NCBI RefSeq assembly: GCF_900109705.1
Contig: NZ_FOAI01000005.1
Coordinates: forward strand, 62,001-126,000
From: Roseivivax marinus
GTDB taxonomy: Bacteria; Pseudomonadota; Alphaproteobacteria; Rhodobacterales; Rhodobacteraceae
DNA length: 64,000 bases
Direction of reading: 5' to 3'
This document shows, in pieces, positions 54,589-64,000 of the stretch (position 1 is the stretch's first letter; every line of letters begins with the position of its first letter). The notes beneath the pieces are model-generated. The model was not told the origin of the DNA, searched no databases, and saw nothing but the letters and a program-made list of their open reading frames with translations. The position numbers were made by a program, and so were the translations under genes.

Positions 54589-55491
54589 ATGGAGATGACC
54601 TCGATCGACGCGGTGCAGGCGCGGCTGGCGGATGTGGGCTATGTCTGCGGACGGTCGCTGGCCACGGTGGTGTTCCTGTCGCTGCGCCTCGGCCGGCCGC
54701 TCTTCCTCGAGGGCGAGGCCGGCGTCGGAAAGACCGAGATCGCCAAGGCGCTCGCCGCGACGCTCGGCCGGCGCCTCATCCGCCTGCAATGCTACGAGGG
54801 CCTCGACGCAAGCTCCGCGGTCTACGAGTGGAACTTCGCCGCGCAGATGGTGGCGATCCGCACCGCCGAGGCCGCCGGCGGCGCCGACCGTGCGGCGCTT
54901 CAGACCGAGCTCTTCTCGGACGAGTTCCTGATCGCCCGGCCGCTGCTCGAGGCCATGCGCCCGCAGGAGGGCGGCCCGCCGGTCCTGCTGATCGACGAGC
55001 TCGACCGGACCGACGAACCGTTCGAAGCCTTCCTGATGGAGGCGCTGTCGGACTTCCAGGTGACGATCCCCGAACTCGGAACCGTCGCCGCGCCCGAGCC
55101 GCCGGTCGTGGTCCTGACCTCCAACCGCACCCGCGAGGTACACGACGCGCTCAAGCGGCGCTGCCTCTATCACTGGGTCGACTATCCGACCTTCGAGCGC
55201 GAGATCGAGATCCTCGCGGCCCGCGCCCCCGAGGCCTCCGAGACCCTCTCGCGCGAGGTCGTGGCCTTCGTGCAGGAACTACGCACCGAGGACATTTTCA
55301 AGAAGCCCGGCGTCGCAGAGACCATCGACTGGGCCAAGTGCCTGCTGGCGCTCGACGTGGTCGAACTTTCGCCCGAGGTCATCTCAGACACTCTGGGTGC
55401 CATCCTGAAATACCAGGACGACATCCAGAAGCTGCAGGGCTCCGAGGCCGCGCGCCTGCTCGAGTCCGCCCGCGACTGCCTCTCGGCATGA
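54589..55491 (+). CDS. MoxR-type AAA ATPase (CoxD-like)
   Basis: A 300-residue AAA+ ATPase. Walker A GEAGVGKTEIA, Walker B LLIDELDRTDEPFEAF, sensor VVLTSNRTREVHDALKRRCL. The MoxR branch acts with VWA proteins in metal-centre maturation, for example CoxD in carbon monoxide dehydrogenase assembly. The VWA partner follows 213 bases downstream. No coxMSL gene is visible. GGGAGGG precedes the ATG at 54589. Confidence 0.88.
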   Translation: MEMTSIDAVQARLADVGYVCGRSLATVVFLSLRLGRPLFLEGEAGVGKTEIAKALAATLGRRLIRLQCYEGLDASSAVYEWNFAAQMVAIRTAEAAGGADRAALQTELFSDEFLIARPLLEAMRPQEGGPPVLLIDELDRTDEPFEAFLMEALSDFQVTIPELGTVAAPEPPVVVLTSNRTREVHDALKRRCLYHWVDYPTFEREIEILAARAPEASETLSREVVAFVQELRTEDIFKKPGVAETIDWAKCLLALDVVELSPEVISDTLGAILKYQDDIQKLQGSEAARLLESARDCLSA

Positions 55492-55674
55492 TGCGCGCCA
55501 CGCCTTGTCCGGGGCTTTCGCCGCTCCGTCGGCCCGGTGCCGACATCCCGCGGGCTCGGATGCGAATATCTCGCCGGCACGCCGCCACCCCGGGGGATCC
55601 CGCTGCCGGCAATGTCTCCATCCCCAGGCGTCTTCCCGTCAGCAATCTTCTTCTCGTCGGCAATACTCCGGGGG

Positions 55675-55695
55675 TGCGGGGGCAGCGCCCCCGCA
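55675..55695. repeat. GC-rich hairpin in the MoxR/VWA spacer
   Basis: TGCGGGGGC and GCCCCCGCA, a perfect 9-bp stem with AGC loop, ten bases before the VWA start codon. The 213-base spacer (55492-55704) has the look of a family of intergenic GC-rich elements common in Rhodobacterales genomes, judged from memory. It may be a structured RNA or an attenuating hairpin. Confidence 0.4.
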
Positions 55696-55704
55696 GGCGC
55701 TGAC

Positions 55705-56961
55705 ATGGCGGAATACCTTCCCCTCGAGATTCCCGAAACGCCGCGGCTTGCGCAGAACATCACCCATTTCGCGCGGGCGCTGCGCAAGGCGGGTCTGCCG
55801 GTCGGGCCCGGCCGGGTGATCGACGCGGTGCGCGCCGTCGAGGCGGCGGGCTTTACCTCCCGCACGGACTTCTACTGGACGCTGCACGCCTGCTTCGTGT
55901 CGCGGCCCGAGCATCGCGTGGTGTTCCACCAGGTGTTCCGGCTCTACTGGCGCGATCCGCGCTTTCTCGAGCACATGATGTCGATGATGCTGCCCGCGGT
56001 GCGCGGGGTGCAGGAGGACCGCGCCGCCGACGCCGCCGAAAAACGCGCGGCCGAGGCGCTGCTCGATGGACACGCCCCCGACCTGCCCGATCCCCCGCCC
56101 GAGGGCGAGGAAGAGGAACTGCCGATCGAGGTGGACGCAAGCCAGACCATGTCGCACGAGGAACGGCTGCGCTCGCTCGACTTCGAGCAGATGTCCACCG
56201 CCGAGGTCGCCGAGGCCAAGCGCATGCTTGCCCGGATGACGCTGCCGGTGAAGCCGCTGCCCTCGCGCCGCGGCCGACCAACGCCGCACGGGCCCCGGCC
56301 GGATTGGCGGGGCACCATGCGCGCGGCCATGCGGCAGGGCGGAGAGGTGCAGACGCTTGCCCGACAGGCGCCGCGGCCGCGCTGGCCGAACCTAGTAGTC
56401 CTGTGCGACATCTCGGGGTCGATGTCGCAGTACAGCCGGATGGTGCTGCACTTCCTGCACGCGGTGGCCAACCGCAAGGGCGCCGGCTGGGCAAAGGTCC
56501 ACGCGTTCACCTTCGGCACCCGGCTCACCAACATCACCCGGCATCTCGCCACCCGCGACGTCGACCGCGCGCTCGCCGCGGCCGGCGCCGAAGCGCAGGA
56601 CTGGGAGGGCGGCACCCGGATCGGCGCCTGCCTGCATGCCTTCAACCGCGACTGGTCGCGGCGGGTCATGGGGCAGGGGGCGGTGGTGCTTCTCATCACC
56701 GACGGGCTGGACCGCGACGATGCGGGCGCGCTCGGTCACGAGGTCGAGCGTCTCGCGCTCTCCTCGCGGCGGCTCATGTGGATCAACCCGCTTTTGCGGT
56801 GGGACGGCTTTGCGCCCAAGGCCACCGGCATTCGGGCCATGCTGCCGCATGTCGACAGCTTCCGTGCGGGCCACTCGATCCAGTCGCTCGCCGATCTCGC
56901 GGACGCGATCTCGCGGCCCGACGATACGGGCGAGAAAGCCCGGCTCCTTGACATGATGTGA
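55705..56961 (+). CDS. VWA domain protein (CoxE-like)
   Basis: A 418-residue protein. The N-terminal half is helical with acidic stretches (PPPEGEEEELPIEVD). The C-terminal half is a von Willebrand A domain with MIDAS motif VLCDISGSMSQYS, GGTRIGA and LLITDGLDRDDAG. It is the usual partner of MoxR ATPases in chaperone-type complexes that load or activate metalloenzymes. Client unknown. Confidence 0.87.
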   Translation: MAEYLPLEIPETPRLAQNITHFARALRKAGLPVGPGRVIDAVRAVEAAGFTSRTDFYWTLHACFVSRPEHRVVFHQVFRLYWRDPRFLEHMMSMMLPAVRGVQEDRAADAAEKRAAEALLDGHAPDLPDPPPEGEEEELPIEVDASQTMSHEERLRSLDFEQMSTAEVAEAKRMLARMTLPVKPLPSRRGRPTPHGPRPDWRGTMRAAMRQGGEVQTLARQAPRPRWPNLVVLCDISGSMSQYSRMVLHFLHAVANRKGAGWAKVHAFTFGTRLTNITRHLATRDVDRALAAAGAEAQDWEGGTRIGACLHAFNRDWSRRVMGQGAVVLLITDGLDRDDAGALGHEVERLALSSRRLMWINPLLRWDGFAPKATGIRAMLPHVDSFRAGHSIQSLADLADAISRPDDTGEKARLLDMM

Positions 56962-57072
56962 TCGCCTTCGGCGCGAATTCGCCTGTGAAGCGAGGGGGGC
57001 GGGGGAACCGCCAACATGGCTTCGGGCGTTCTTCACGCAATGCCGCGCGACGCGGCAACGAGAGGAGAAAAC

Positions 57073-59196
57073 ATGCAGACGGGCATTCTCAAGACCACGA
57101 CCGCCATCGCGCTCGTGTTCGCGATGAGCGCGCCGGGCCCCATCGCGGCCCAGGACAACACCACCGTGCAGGGAGCCGGGGAAGAAGCCCTGCAGCGCCT
57201 GCGCCAGGGCCAGGATCCGACGGTCGAGGGCAACCAGCCCGCCGACCCCGAAGCCGCAGCCAACGGCGAAGCGCCGGCCGAGCCGGAGCCCGAAGCCGAC
57301 CCCGAGACGGCGGAGGCTCCCGAGCCGGAGCAGCCGAACGGTGCCGAACAGCTGCGCGAGGGCGACGCCGCCGCGCAACAGGGACAGGGCAACGCCAACA
57401 GTCAGGGCAACGCCAACGCCAACGCGAATGCCAACGCGAACGCGCAGGCCGCGGACCCGGCACCCGAGGCAGCGCCGCAGGCCGCCGAGGCCCCGGCACG
57501 CGAAGAGCCGGTAGAGGAACCCGCACCCGAAGCGGCCGAGGCTCCGGCCGAACCGGCTTCCGAGCAGCCCGCCCAGACAGAACAGGCGCAGGAAGCTCCT
57601 GCCGAGGACGGCACCGTGCTCGGTGCCGGCGAAGATGAGTTGCGGCAGCGTCTTCAGGAGGCCCAGGGTGAGGAACCCGAGGCCGAGGAACAGGATGCTC
57701 CCGCAGAGGCCGCGACGGCGGAAGAGGCGCCGGCCGAACCTGTACCTGAAAGTGAGGCCGCCGAGACCGAGCAGCCGTCGGCCGATCCCGCCGACACGGC
57801 GGCAGAGGCCGCGGGCGCCGAGGCTCCGGCAGCCGAGAGCGCAGAGCAGGCCGACCCGGCCGCAGCCGCCGCACAGGACCCGCAGACTGCCGAGTCCGGC
57901 GATGCCGATGCCGCGCCCGCCGACGAGGCCGGAGAGGAAGGCAGCGTGATCGGCGCCGGTGAGGACGAACTTCGTCAGCGCCTTCAGGAAGCCGAGAACG
58001 GTGAGGCGGCTCCCGAGGGCGAGACCACCGAGAACGCCGAGGCCGCCCCGGCCGAGGACGCACCGGCCCCGGCCGCGACGCAGCAGCAATCGGTCGAAGC
58101 GCTGGCCGAGGAAGACCGCGCCGCGCAGTCGGCCGCCGCGCTTGCCGGCGATTCCGAGGGTGCCGAGGTGGTCGAAGAGACCGTGACCGAGGAGAACTCG
58201 CGTTCGTCCTCCGAGGAGTTCGGTACCGGCATCGAGGCAATCAACGAGCGTCGCGAGCAGGCCGAAGCGGACGACGACGATGACGACGATCGCGACAACA
58301 CCCTGCGCAACGCGCTGGGCGGTGCCGCGCTGCTCGGTCTCGGCGCCGTGGCGCTCGACCGGGTGCTGCGTCCCAACGAGCAGGTTGTCAGCGACACCGG
58401 CGACCGCGTCGTGATCGAGAACGACGGCCAGTACCGCGTGCTGCGAAACGACGATGCGCTGCTGCGTCAGCCGGGCGCCGACGTCACGAGCTACCGCTTC
58501 AACGACGGCTCGACCCGGTCGGTGGTGATCCGCGAGGACGGCACCGAGATCGAGACCATCCGCGCCGCAGATGGTCGCGTTCTGCGCCGTACGCGCACGC
58601 TGCCCTCGGGTGACACCGTGGTGCTGTTCGACGACACGCAGGAGATGCAGGAGGTCGTGCTGAACGATCTTCCGCAGGTGAACGCAACCGAGCGCCGCGT
58701 GGTCGACGTGCAGAACACTGACGAGCAGGCACTTGCGGCTGCGCTCGCCCAGCAGGCACCCGACCGGATCAACCGGAACTTCTCGCTCAATCAGGTGCGT
58801 AACATCGCCGAAGTCCGCACCCTGGTGCCCGAGATCAACGTCGCCTCGATCAACTTCGAGACCGGCTCGGCGGTCATCCGACCCGACGAGGCCGAGGAGC
58901 TGTCGGCGCTGGGCAACGCCATGCGCGACATCATCGACCAGCGTCCGGGCGAAGTGTTCCTCATCGAGGGTCACACCGATGCCGTGGGATCGGCGCCGAT
59001 GAACCTCGCCCTCTCGGACCGCCGCGCGGAATCGGTGGCCTTGGCCCTGACCGAGTACTTCGACGTGCCGCCGGAGAACATGATCGTGCAGGGCTACGGC
59101 GAGAGCGACCTTCTGGTGCAGAGCGAAAGCGACGAGCGCGCCAACCGTCGCGCCGCGGTCCGCCGGATCACGCCGCTTCTGACCGCGCAGAACTAA
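57073..59196 (+). CDS. large OmpA-family protein with internal repeats
   Basis: A 707-residue exported protein. Signal peptide MQTGILKTTTAIALVFAMSA, cleaved near AAQ. Residues ~30-400 are Ala/Glu/Pro-rich, low-complexity. They contain three copies of a (T/S)V-x-GAGE-(D/E)-ELRQRLQEA-like motif at 31-47, 181-198 and 291-308, and a NANANA tract around 117. An acidic Asp run and a hydrophobic segment (GGAALLGLGAVAL) precede a beta-rich region and a C-terminal OmpA domain (GHTDAVGSA at about 633). OmpA domains bind peptidoglycan. ATG 57073 follows GAGGAGAAAAC. It ends in a UUCG-loop terminator. Confidence 0.85.
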   Translation: MQTGILKTTTAIALVFAMSAPGPIAAQDNTTVQGAGEEALQRLRQGQDPTVEGNQPADPEAAANGEAPAEPEPEADPETAEAPEPEQPNGAEQLREGDAAAQQGQGNANSQGNANANANANANAQAADPAPEAAPQAAEAPAREEPVEEPAPEAAEAPAEPASEQPAQTEQAQEAPAEDGTVLGAGEDELRQRLQEAQGEEPEAEEQDAPAEAATAEEAPAEPVPESEAAETEQPSADPADTAAEAAGAEAPAAESAEQADPAAAAAQDPQTAESGDADAAPADEAGEEGSVIGAGEDELRQRLQEAENGEAAPEGETTENAEAAPAEDAPAPAATQQQSVEALAEEDRAAQSAAALAGDSEGAEVVEETVTEENSRSSSEEFGTGIEAINERREQAEADDDDDDDRDNTLRNALGGAALLGLGAVALDRVLRPNEQVVSDTGDRVVIENDGQYRVLRNDDALLRQPGADVTSYRFNDGSTRSVVIREDGTEIETIRAADGRVLRRTRTLPSGDTVVLFDDTQEMQEVVLNDLPQVNATERRVVDVQNTDEQALAAALAQQAPDRINRNFSLNQVRNIAEVRTLVPEINVASINFETGSAVIRPDEAEELSALGNAMRDIIDQRPGEVFLIEGHTDAVGSAPMNLALSDRRAESVALALTEYFDVPPENMIVQGYGESDLLVQSESDERANRRAAVRRITPLLTAQN

Positions 59197-59226
59197 GCCA
59201 CCCTTTTTCAAGGTGAGCATCGATAA

Positions 59227-59248
59227 GGGCGGGCCTTCGGGTCCGCCC
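59227..59248 (+). terminator. Rho-independent terminator of the OmpA gene
   Basis: GGGCGGGCC-TTCG-GGTCCGCCC, a 9-bp stem (one G-U pair) with a UUCG tetraloop, then CTTTTC. It starts 30 bases after the OmpA stop codon. Confidence 0.85.
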
Positions 59249-59464
59249 CTTTTCATGCGCAAGGACGCTGGCCGGACCGGTCGACCGGTGAACCCCTGCG
59301 CGGCATGTGGCGTGAGACCAATGCCGGCTTCGTTCCTTGCTGGCATATGTGCTCAGCGCATCGTCGGTCGCTTCGAGCGCTCGGTCCGAGAACGGCCATG
59401 CGCCGTGGAGCGGTGCGGGGCAGCCTCTCGATGGAACTTCGAGCCCTGGTCCCGGCGCATCCCC

Positions 59465-59480
59465 GTAAGCGCCCGCTTAC
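59465..59480. promoter_or_regulatory. inverted repeat GTAAGCG-CC-CGCTTAC
   Basis: A perfect 7-2-7 inverted repeat 99 bases before the PepSY start, with a further CGCTTAC copy at 59558. A likely operator; the coupled LuxR-type gene downstream is a candidate regulator. Confidence 0.5.
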
Positions 59481-59578
59481 GCTGAGGCGAATAAGCGTTC
59501 TCCCAATCGAAAAGCCGCGGGTCCTGCGGGCATGTCCTGTGCACGGCCAAGGTCGGCCGCTTACAGAAAGGACATCCC

Positions 59579-59839
59579 ATGACCCGTCGTATTCTCATTG
59601 CCCTGCCGCTCGCCCTCGCACCTGGTCTGGCCTTCGCCATGCCGTCGGTCGGCGATGTAGTCGGCACCAACCCCGAGGACGCCACCGCCGCGCTTGCCGA
59701 GGCCGGGTGCACGGTGAACGAGTTCGAGGCCGAGGATGGCCAGATCGAGGCCAAGTGCATCGACGCCGAGAAGGTGCGTCACGAGGTCTACATCGATCCC
59801 AAGTCCGGTGCGGTCACCAAGATCAAGACCGGGGACTGA
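59579..59839 (+). CDS. PepSY-type small periplasmic protein
   Basis: An 86-residue exported protein. The Sec signal peptide MTRRILIALPLALAPGLAFA is followed by a PepSY-like domain (EFEAEDGQIEAKCIDAEKVR and YIDPKSGAVTKIK). Two Cys may form a disulfide. PepSY domains accompany membrane cytochrome b proteins or act as inhibitors. It starts a three-gene run with cytochrome b561 (three-base gap) and a membrane LuxR regulator. Confidence 0.82.
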   Translation: MTRRILIALPLALAPGLAFAMPSVGDVVGTNPEDATAALAEAGCTVNEFEAEDGQIEAKCIDAEKVRHEVYIDPKSGAVTKIKTGD

Positions 59840-59842
59840 GCT

Positions 59843-60487
59843 ATGACCGACCAGAACATGACGGGCGCCCGCGCGGCGCCCGACACCGTCCGGCCCTGGG
59901 ATCCGGTGGTGCGCATCACCCACTGGTCCATCGCCGCGGCGGTGATCGCGAACGGGCTCATCACAAAGCCCGGCGGCGCGCTTCACGTCTGGATCGGCTG
60001 GGCCGCCATGGCGGTGCTCGCGACCCGGTTGCTCTGGGGGCTGATCGGACCGCGCGAGGCGCGCTTCTCTGCATTCCCGCCCGATCCCCGCGCGGCCCTG
60101 TCGCATCTTTTCGACCTCGTCCGGGGACGGCCGCGCGAACACAGTTCGCACAACCCCGCGGGCGCGATGATGGCCTACGCGCTCTGGGCGTGCCTCGTGG
60201 TGATGATCGCCACGGGCCTCGTGATGACCGGGGGCAAGAGCCCGGTCACCATCACCGAGGAGAAGGCCGCGGTCGCGCAGGGAGATTGGTCCAAGCTCGT
60301 CGAAGAAGGTGACGCGGGCAGCGATCACGAGGACGGCGGACTTGGCGACACCGTCGAAGAGGTGCATGAGGTGGTGGCGAACCTGATGCTTCTGCTCGCG
60401 CTTCTGCACGTGGCGGGCGTCGTGGCGGAAAGCCGGGCGCTGGGCCGGAACCTGGCCCGTGGCATGGTGACCGGCCAACGGAGGTGA
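59843..60487 (+). CDS. cytochrome b561-type membrane protein
   Basis: A 214-residue protein with four hydrophobic helices. His ligands are visible in VRITHWSIAAA and LLALLHVAGV, and a charged loop (GDAGSDHEDGGLGDTVEEV) precedes the last helix. It is of the type found next to PepSY genes and probably moves electrons between the quinone pool and a periplasmic partner. It starts three bases after the PepSY stop; the last base pairs overlap the downstream start region. Confidence 0.85.
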   Translation: MTDQNMTGARAAPDTVRPWDPVVRITHWSIAAAVIANGLITKPGGALHVWIGWAAMAVLATRLLWGLIGPREARFSAFPPDPRAALSHLFDLVRGRPREHSSHNPAGAMMAYALWACLVVMIATGLVMTGGKSPVTITEEKAAVAQGDWSKLVEEGDAGSDHEDGGLGDTVEEVHEVVANLMLLLALLHVAGVVAESRALGRNLARGMVTGQRR

Positions 60488-60488
60488 C

Positions 60489-61016
60489 GTGGGCGTGTCC
60501 GATTTGTTTCCCGGCAGCGGCCGGACCCGGCAGCTGGGACTTGCCGCCGTCATGGTTCTGCAAAGCGTGGCGGCGGTGTTCTTCGTGGGCGATGCCGGGT
60601 TCGACCTCATCACCGCCCCCGCCGCCGGGCATTCGGTCGTGGAAACGCTGGTCGCGGTGGCACTGGTCGCCGGCATCGTCCTCAGCGCACGCGAGCTTCG
60701 CCTCACTCTCGAGCACGTCCGGGCCCAGGACCGCGCGCTCGAGACCGCACGGGGAGAGCTGGCCCGCGTCATCGATGAGCAATTCGCCGAGTGGGGCCTG
60801 ACGCCGGCCGAGCGCGACGTCGGACTTCTCGCGCTCAAGGGGCTCGACGCCGCCGAGATCGCGGGGCTCCGCAGCGCAGCACAAGGCACAGTGCGGGCCC
60901 AGCTTGCCCGCATCTACGCCAAGGCGGGGGTCTCGGGCCGGGCCCAGTTCGCGGCGTGGTTCGTGGAGGATCTTCTCGACGGCGGCGTCGCGGGGCCGGA
61001 ACGAACGACGGGGTGA
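60489..61016 (+). CDS. membrane-anchored LuxR-type transcriptional regulator
   Basis: A 175-residue protein from GTG 60489 (GTG 60495 is also possible). Two N-terminal hydrophobic helices (LGLAAVMVLQSVAAVFF and VVETLVAVALVAGIVL) precede a coiled linker and a LuxR-type HTH (LTPAERDVGLLALKGL, then AQLARIYAKAGVSGRAQ). There is no receiver domain. Membrane-tethered LuxR proteins can respond to envelope or redox state. It lies two bases after the cytochrome gene, suggesting that it senses that module's state, which is inference. A terminator follows. Confidence 0.78.
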   Translation: MGVSDLFPGSGRTRQLGLAAVMVLQSVAAVFFVGDAGFDLITAPAAGHSVVETLVAVALVAGIVLSARELRLTLEHVRAQDRALETARGELARVIDEQFAEWGLTPAERDVGLLALKGLDAAEIAGLRSAAQGTVRAQLARIYAKAGVSGRAQFAAWFVEDLLDGGVAGPERTTG

Positions 61017-61166
61017 GCGCGTGGACGTCATGCGCTGAGGGAAGCTGTGCCGGGTGAACGGGGAAGACAGCTTCGCCGGCACGGTTTTCGATTATTGCCC
61101 CAGTGGTCCGGCTGGTGACAACGCTTCGCTTCCGGGCCTGCCCGATCGCCGGCGCCAAGACGGCGT

Positions 61167-61192
61167 TGCGGCGGGTGTTTTGACCCGCCGCA
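61167..61192. terminator. bidirectional terminator between the LuxR and purL genes
   Basis: TGCGGCGGGT and ACCCGCCGCA, a perfect 10-bp stem around GTTTTG. It sits between the converging plus-strand LuxR gene and minus-strand purL, seven bases from the purL stop. Confidence 0.75.
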
Positions 61193-61198
61193 CCGGTA

Positions 61199-63358
<2,160 letters not shown>

Positions 63359-63875
63359 TGCGCACCCCTGTCGTGGTCTCGCGCGCTCTTTAGGGCAGAG
63401 GGCGCGCGGGGGGAAGGGCAGAGGGCGCGCGCGCGTGAAATGCGGCGGGCGGGACAGGCTGCGCCGCGACGAGGTCGAATGCGGTCGCGGAGATGCGGGA
63501 ATTCATCGCTGGTTCGGGAGGGGGGAGCGCCAATGATCCCGGCTGCGAGCGAAGCCTCCACGCGCACCGGCCTATTCGCCAGACCTTTTGCGCGGGAAGC
63601 CTACGTTGTGCCGCGCGCATCTTCCTGAGAGGGCACCTTGGCGAAGTCTCCCAGCGCTCGGTTGTCTTTCGGCGCTTTGCAATTTCTCGCAGACCACCGG
63701 GCAATCGCCTGCGCCCTTCCAATGTCGAGCGCGGCTTGCGTCACTGTGCCCTCTCGCTGCCGAGGCGAGGGGGCGGCGCATGGGCACAGTCGATCCGCAC
63801 TGAAAGGTCCGCATCACATGAAAAAAAGAGCCGCCCGCAGGCGGCTCAGGGGAAGAGGTTCCGGCAGGACAGGGA
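63359..63875. other. 517-base intergenic region upstream of purL
   Basis: It holds a 16-base direct repeat, GGGCAGAGGGCGCGCG, at 63393 and 63416, and a 10-bp inverted repeat GAGAGGGCAC/GTGCCCTCTC at 63627 and 63746. The purL promoter should lie at the left-hand end. No gene recognised. Confidence 0.4.
63821..63847 (-). terminator. Rho-independent terminator of the DUF1127 gene
   Basis: On the minus strand GAGCCGCC-TGCG-GGCGGCTC is followed by seven T residues. It lies about 28 bases after the DUF1127 stop. Confidence 0.9.
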
Positions 63876-64000
63876 TCAGGCCTGCCAGAACTTACGGCGG
63901 GCTTCCGTCAAGGCAGTCCGCCGATCGAGGCCGATGTCGCGCAGCATGTGGTCGTCGAGATCGGCCAGCGCGATGCGTGTTCGGCGGCGTTCGGACCACT
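63876..64000 (-). CDS. DUF1127 family protein, 3' end (cut by window edge)
   Basis: The last 41 codons of a minus-strand gene: WSERRRTRIALADLDDHMLR, then DIGLDRRTALTEARRKFWQA. This is the DUF1127 pattern (LDDHxLRDIGL). Small basic proteins of this family are common in alphaproteobacteria and affect RNA turnover and phosphate or stress responses. The start lies beyond the window. Confidence 0.85.
   Translation of the reverse strand, partial: WSERRRTRIALADLDDHMLRDIGLDRRTALTEARRKFWQA

Larger units (their letters stand above)
59197..59578. other. 382-base intergenic region upstream of the PepSY gene
   Basis: It contains the OmpA-gene terminator and, further right, the inverted repeat GTAAGCG-CC-CGCTTAC at 59465-59480, a related AAGCG at 59492-59497 and CGCTTAC again at 59558-59564. 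The repeated CGCTT/AAGCG half-sites suggest regulation of the PepSY gene. AGAAAGGACATCCC is the ribosome-binding region. No gene recognised. Confidence 0.5.

Noticed and set aside
57413-57470. Short tandem repeats (AACGCCAACGC-type) suggestive of a CRISPR or minisatellite
   Set aside because: They code for the NANANA tract in the OmpA protein; no regular spacers exist.
56392-59346. A minus-strand ORF of 984 codons opposite the OmpA gene
   Set aside because: It is a shadow of the Ala/Glu/Pro-rich OmpA coding bias, giving Gly/Leu/Arg-rich product with no domain, and it runs through the VWA gene end.

Overview
The window is a high-GC chromosomal segment (roughly two thirds G+C by eye) of an alphaproteobacterium, most likely a marine member of the Rhodobacterales (Roseobacter/Paracoccaceae group). 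The evidence is the Entner-Doudoroff pair edd-eda, a short-Q-loop cytochrome bd oxidase, the tat and surE-pcm-nlpD modules, the radA/cvpA/purF neighbourhood and several small protein families typical of that order. No rRNA or tRNA gene, insertion sequence, prophage or CRISPR array was recognised. Nearly all the sequence is ordinary chromosome with closely packed genes, many of them coupled by ATGA, GTGA or TGATG overlaps.

Layout. 1-2315: the end of an exopolysaccharide locus, with an AlgK-like Sel1-repeat protein and an alginate-lyase-like protein. 2644-6565: an EEP-family phosphodiesterase, a CDP-alcohol phosphatidyltransferase coupled to an LtaS/sulfatase-like membrane protein, and a cytochrome b561. 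6652-11143: an NMT1/THI5-type ABC importer (binding protein, ATPase, double permease) with a bridging 29-codon ORF and a coupled glycosyltransferase. 11677-14584: BCCT and MFS transporters. 14824-20192: glnE, then edd-eda on the other strand. 20702-25988: a lipoprotein, an RlmI-like methyltransferase coupled to a PIN protein, an EamA exporter, an Fbp-type ABC ATPase and a 45-residue membrane peptide. 25964-35633: an HTH-WYL regulator, tatABC plus a DUF815 ATPase, then nlpD, pcm, surE, an SDR, two small proteins and purF on the minus strand. 35836-38397: cydAB plus a 31-residue DUF2474 subunit. 38610-47489: cvpA, radA, a membrane coiled-coil protein, a PqiA-like protein, alr, dnaB, pyrE and pyrC. 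47553-54356: a surface-glycan decoration locus (three related glycosyltransferases, an FkbM methyltransferase, a sulfotransferase and a fusion protein). 54589-61016: a MoxR/VWA pair, a large OmpA-type protein, and a PepSY / cytochrome b561 / membrane LuxR trio. 61199-64000: purL and the end of a DUF1127 gene.

How the genes work together. Housekeeping modules cover nitrogen control (glnE), Entner-Doudoroff sugar breakdown (edd-eda), purine and pyrimidine synthesis (purF, purL, pyrE, pyrC), replication and repair (dnaB, radA), folded-protein export (tatABC), cell-wall metabolism (alr, nlpD) and low-oxygen respiration (cydAB). Accessory modules act mainly at the cell surface.

The parts most worth a second look are the glycan locus, with its degenerate sulfotransferase-like plus glycosyltransferase fusion; two tandem hairpin pairs with TTA-N2-TAA centres that contain the stop codons of glnE and the PIN gene; the micro-ORF inside the ABC operon; and the PepSY-cytochrome b-LuxR trio. 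All family names are assigned by reading motifs, without database searches.
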